This document shows positions 62,548 through 64,000 of a stretch of DNA of 64,000 nucleotides, in pieces. The stretch spans positions 1-64,000 of the forward strand of contig CAJXHE010000001.1 of the NCBI GenBank assembly GCA_913051865.1, written 5' to 3'. A program made the position numbers and the translations under genes. The stretch's first letter is position 1, and every line of letters begins with the position of its first letter. This stretch comes from an uncultured Flavobacteriales bacterium (GTDB taxonomy: Bacteria > Bacteroidota > Bacteroidia > Flavobacteriales_D > Sanyastnellaceae). The notes below the pieces were generated by a model. It searched no databases, was not told the origin of the DNA, and was given only the letters and a program-made list of their open reading frames with translations.

Positions 62548-63969
62548 TTAGCGCTTAACTTGTTCTAGTTCTCCTTCGCTCGCTGCCACAAGTGTGCTTA
62601 CTGTTCCGTCACCAGTGACATTGACTACCGTTCGACACATGTCAAGTATTCGGTCCACAGGGAATATGAGTGCAATCCAAGCGGGGTTAAGGCCCACACT
62701 TTCGAGTACAATGATCATCAGAACCAGGCCTGCGCTTGGAACGGCTGCTGCGCCTATAGATGCCAACGTGGCCGTCAGAACAATGATTGATTGTTGAGCG
62801 ATACTGAGGTCCACCATATGAAATTGGGCAAGTGCGACCACCGCGATCGCTTGATATAAACTTGTTCCATCCATATTTACTGTTGCGCCTATCGGAAGGA
62901 CAAAGCTCGAGCTGCGTTCTGACACACCTAAGTTTTCCTCTACACATTTCATGGTGACGGGCAACGTGGCTACGGAGGAGGATGTGGAAAATGCGGTGAT
63001 CTGAGCATCACGCATCCCCGACGTAAATTGCTTCCAGCTCATCTTCTTTACAAACAATGAGACAATGGCAGGGTAAACGATGAATGCCATGATGAAAAGG
63101 CCCAAAATAACGACAATAGAATAGTACAATAGAAATGTGAGAAGCTGTTGAAAATGTTCCGGATCGGAACCTGCAGCCTTCACGATTTGGCCTGCCATAA
63201 GCGCAAACACAAAGACGGGCATGGCCTTCATCACCACCCAAACCATTTGAATGAACACTTCATTCAATGCGTCTACAGCTTTGACAACTGTTTTCTTTTG
63301 TTCTTCTTTCAGTCCAGTGACCACGATTCCGAAGAAGAGTGCAAAGAAGATGATTTGCAACATTTGCATGTCGCTTAAAGATTGAAAGATGTTTTTAGGA
63401 ACAACATCGACCAAGGGTTGAAGAGGGCCGCTGTTTTTTGTGTTTTCAGCTTTGTTCAGCTTGTCGCTGACCCATTCGTTGTTGTCAGTGACTTCTCCTT
63501 GTATGAGCTCCACTTTTTCTGCAAATTCAGGCAATGCAGAAATGTTGATGCCATCTAGCCGCGTAATGTCATTGGCATCTCGCCAGAGCTCATATCTTAT
63601 TCTGTTGTCCTCTCTAAGTGTTTCGCTTGCTTGTGTTCCTGGTTTGAAAATATTCACAAGTGTTAAGCCCACAATCACGGCAAACATGGTAGTCGTCAGG
63701 TAGATGGCCAATGTTTTAATCCCCATCCGGCCAAGCTTTTTCATGTCTCCGAGACTCGCCACACCACTTATAATGCTGAATAGAACGAGCGGAACAGCAA
63801 TGAGTTTCAATAGATTTATGAAAATGTCACCGAAGGGTTGAATCCACTTTAGAGTAAATTCATTCCAGCCAAACGCCACGCTCATCCAGGCATATATCAC
63901 ACCAAGTATCAGACCTATAATTACTTTCCAGTGTAACGCAAGTCCTTTGTTTGTAGATTCTTTGCTCAT
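62548..63969 (-). CDS. Dicarboxylate/amino-acid:cation symporter (DAACS, GltP-like)
   Basis: 473 residues with the eight-helix glutamate-transporter fold. The serine-rich hairpin is FSTSSSVATLPVTMKC, and the substrate and Na+ site motif is LPIGATVNMDGTSLYQAIA. An extra soluble loop of about 70 residues (around 120-190) lies between helices 3 and 4. It imports glutamate, aspartate or C4-dicarboxylates with Na+ or H+. The A-rich leader reaches to the window edge, so its promoter is not visible. Confidence 0.93.
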   Translation of the reverse strand: MSKESTNKGLALHWKVIIGLILGVIYAWMSVAFGWNEFTLKWIQPFGDIFINLLKLIAVPLVLFSIISGVASLGDMKKLGRMGIKTLAIYLTTTMFAVIVGLTLVNIFKPGTQASETLREDNRIRYELWRDANDITRLDGINISALPEFAEKVELIQGEVTDNNEWVSDKLNKAENTKNSGPLQPLVDVVPKNIFQSLSDMQMLQIIFFALFFGIVVTGLKEEQKKTVVKAVDALNEVFIQMVWVVMKAMPVFVFALMAGQIVKAAGSDPEHFQQLLTFLLYYSIVVILGLFIMAFIVYPAIVSLFVKKMSWKQFTSGMRDAQITAFSTSSSVATLPVTMKCVEENLGVSERSSSFVLPIGATVNMDGTSLYQAIAVVALAQFHMVDLSIAQQSIIVLTATLASIGAAAVPSAGLVLMIIVLESVGLNPAWIALIFPVDRILDMCRTVVNVTGDGTVSTLVAASEGELEQVKR

Positions 63970-64000
63970 TTTTCTTTTTCAATTCTTTAGTCCAGAGGCC

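Overview
The window is ordinary, gene-dense chromosome of a marine-type Bacteroidota, most likely order Flavobacteriales. The evidence is the conserved cluster bamD-rpoZ(omega)-coaBC-DUF4835(PorD)-recN, a CarboxypepD_reg-TonB receptor, PD40/OmpA envelope proteins of the type IX secretion kind, a flavobacterial-style alpha-oxoamine synthase, a DnaK with the flavobacterial GGGTHD phosphate loop, and promoters of the Bacteroidota TAnnTTTG type. No rRNA, tRNA, CRISPR array, insertion sequence, phage gene or toxin-antitoxin pair was found. No gene-free stretch exceeds 300 bases; the longest (2299-2482, 22665-22826, 25608-25770, 55286-55461, 60327-60466) hold promoters and leaders.

Layout. 1-5300: 5' part of a Tat-exported glycosylasparaginase, a terminator, dnaK, a sugar-type oxidoreductase, a FemAB-like GNAT and a secreted TPR protein. 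5295-12778: a TonB receptor facing the five-gene operon bamD-rpoZ-coaBC-porD-recN. 12856-16681: alpha-oxoamine synthase, truA and an ABC exporter. 16657-20758: the phenylacetyl-CoA epoxidase genes, with paaABCD-paaI on the minus strand and paaE divergent on the plus strand; an inverted repeat sits midway between the two promoters. 20769-31204: an ABC-F ATPase, a small barrel protein, ElaA, CTP synthase, an AI-2E family permease, SixA, a DtxR-type regulator overlapping a ZIP metal transporter, Mpl and an EI24 protein. 31239-37048: aroA, menG/ubiE, heptose kinase, aminotransferase and sodium:solute symporter. 37100-45195: recR, a GT2 fused to a phosphoglycosyltransferase-like tail, 2-oxoacid dehydrogenase E2, a PD40 protein, a DnaQ-type exonuclease and a GT4. 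45192-50083: an operon of two M16 peptidases, FtsE-like ATPase and GT2. 50144-64000: histidine ammonia-lyase with a membrane methyltransferase, an SDR, gyrB, a plugless barrel with a 1039-residue TPR protein, a PorE-like TPR-PD40-OmpA protein and a dicarboxylate/amino-acid symporter.

The strongest non-gene signal is regulatory. At about a dozen genes a TAnnTTTG-like -7 box ends only 3-8 bases before the start codon, most often exactly 4, which predicts leaderless mRNAs starting at the start codon. This pattern also supports start corrections for several genes. I found no clear multi-gene system of a wholly unknown kind. The best candidates for new biology are the leaderless promoter class, the paa and DtxR operators, the TPR/plugless-barrel pair, the GT2-PGT fusion and the PorE-like pair.
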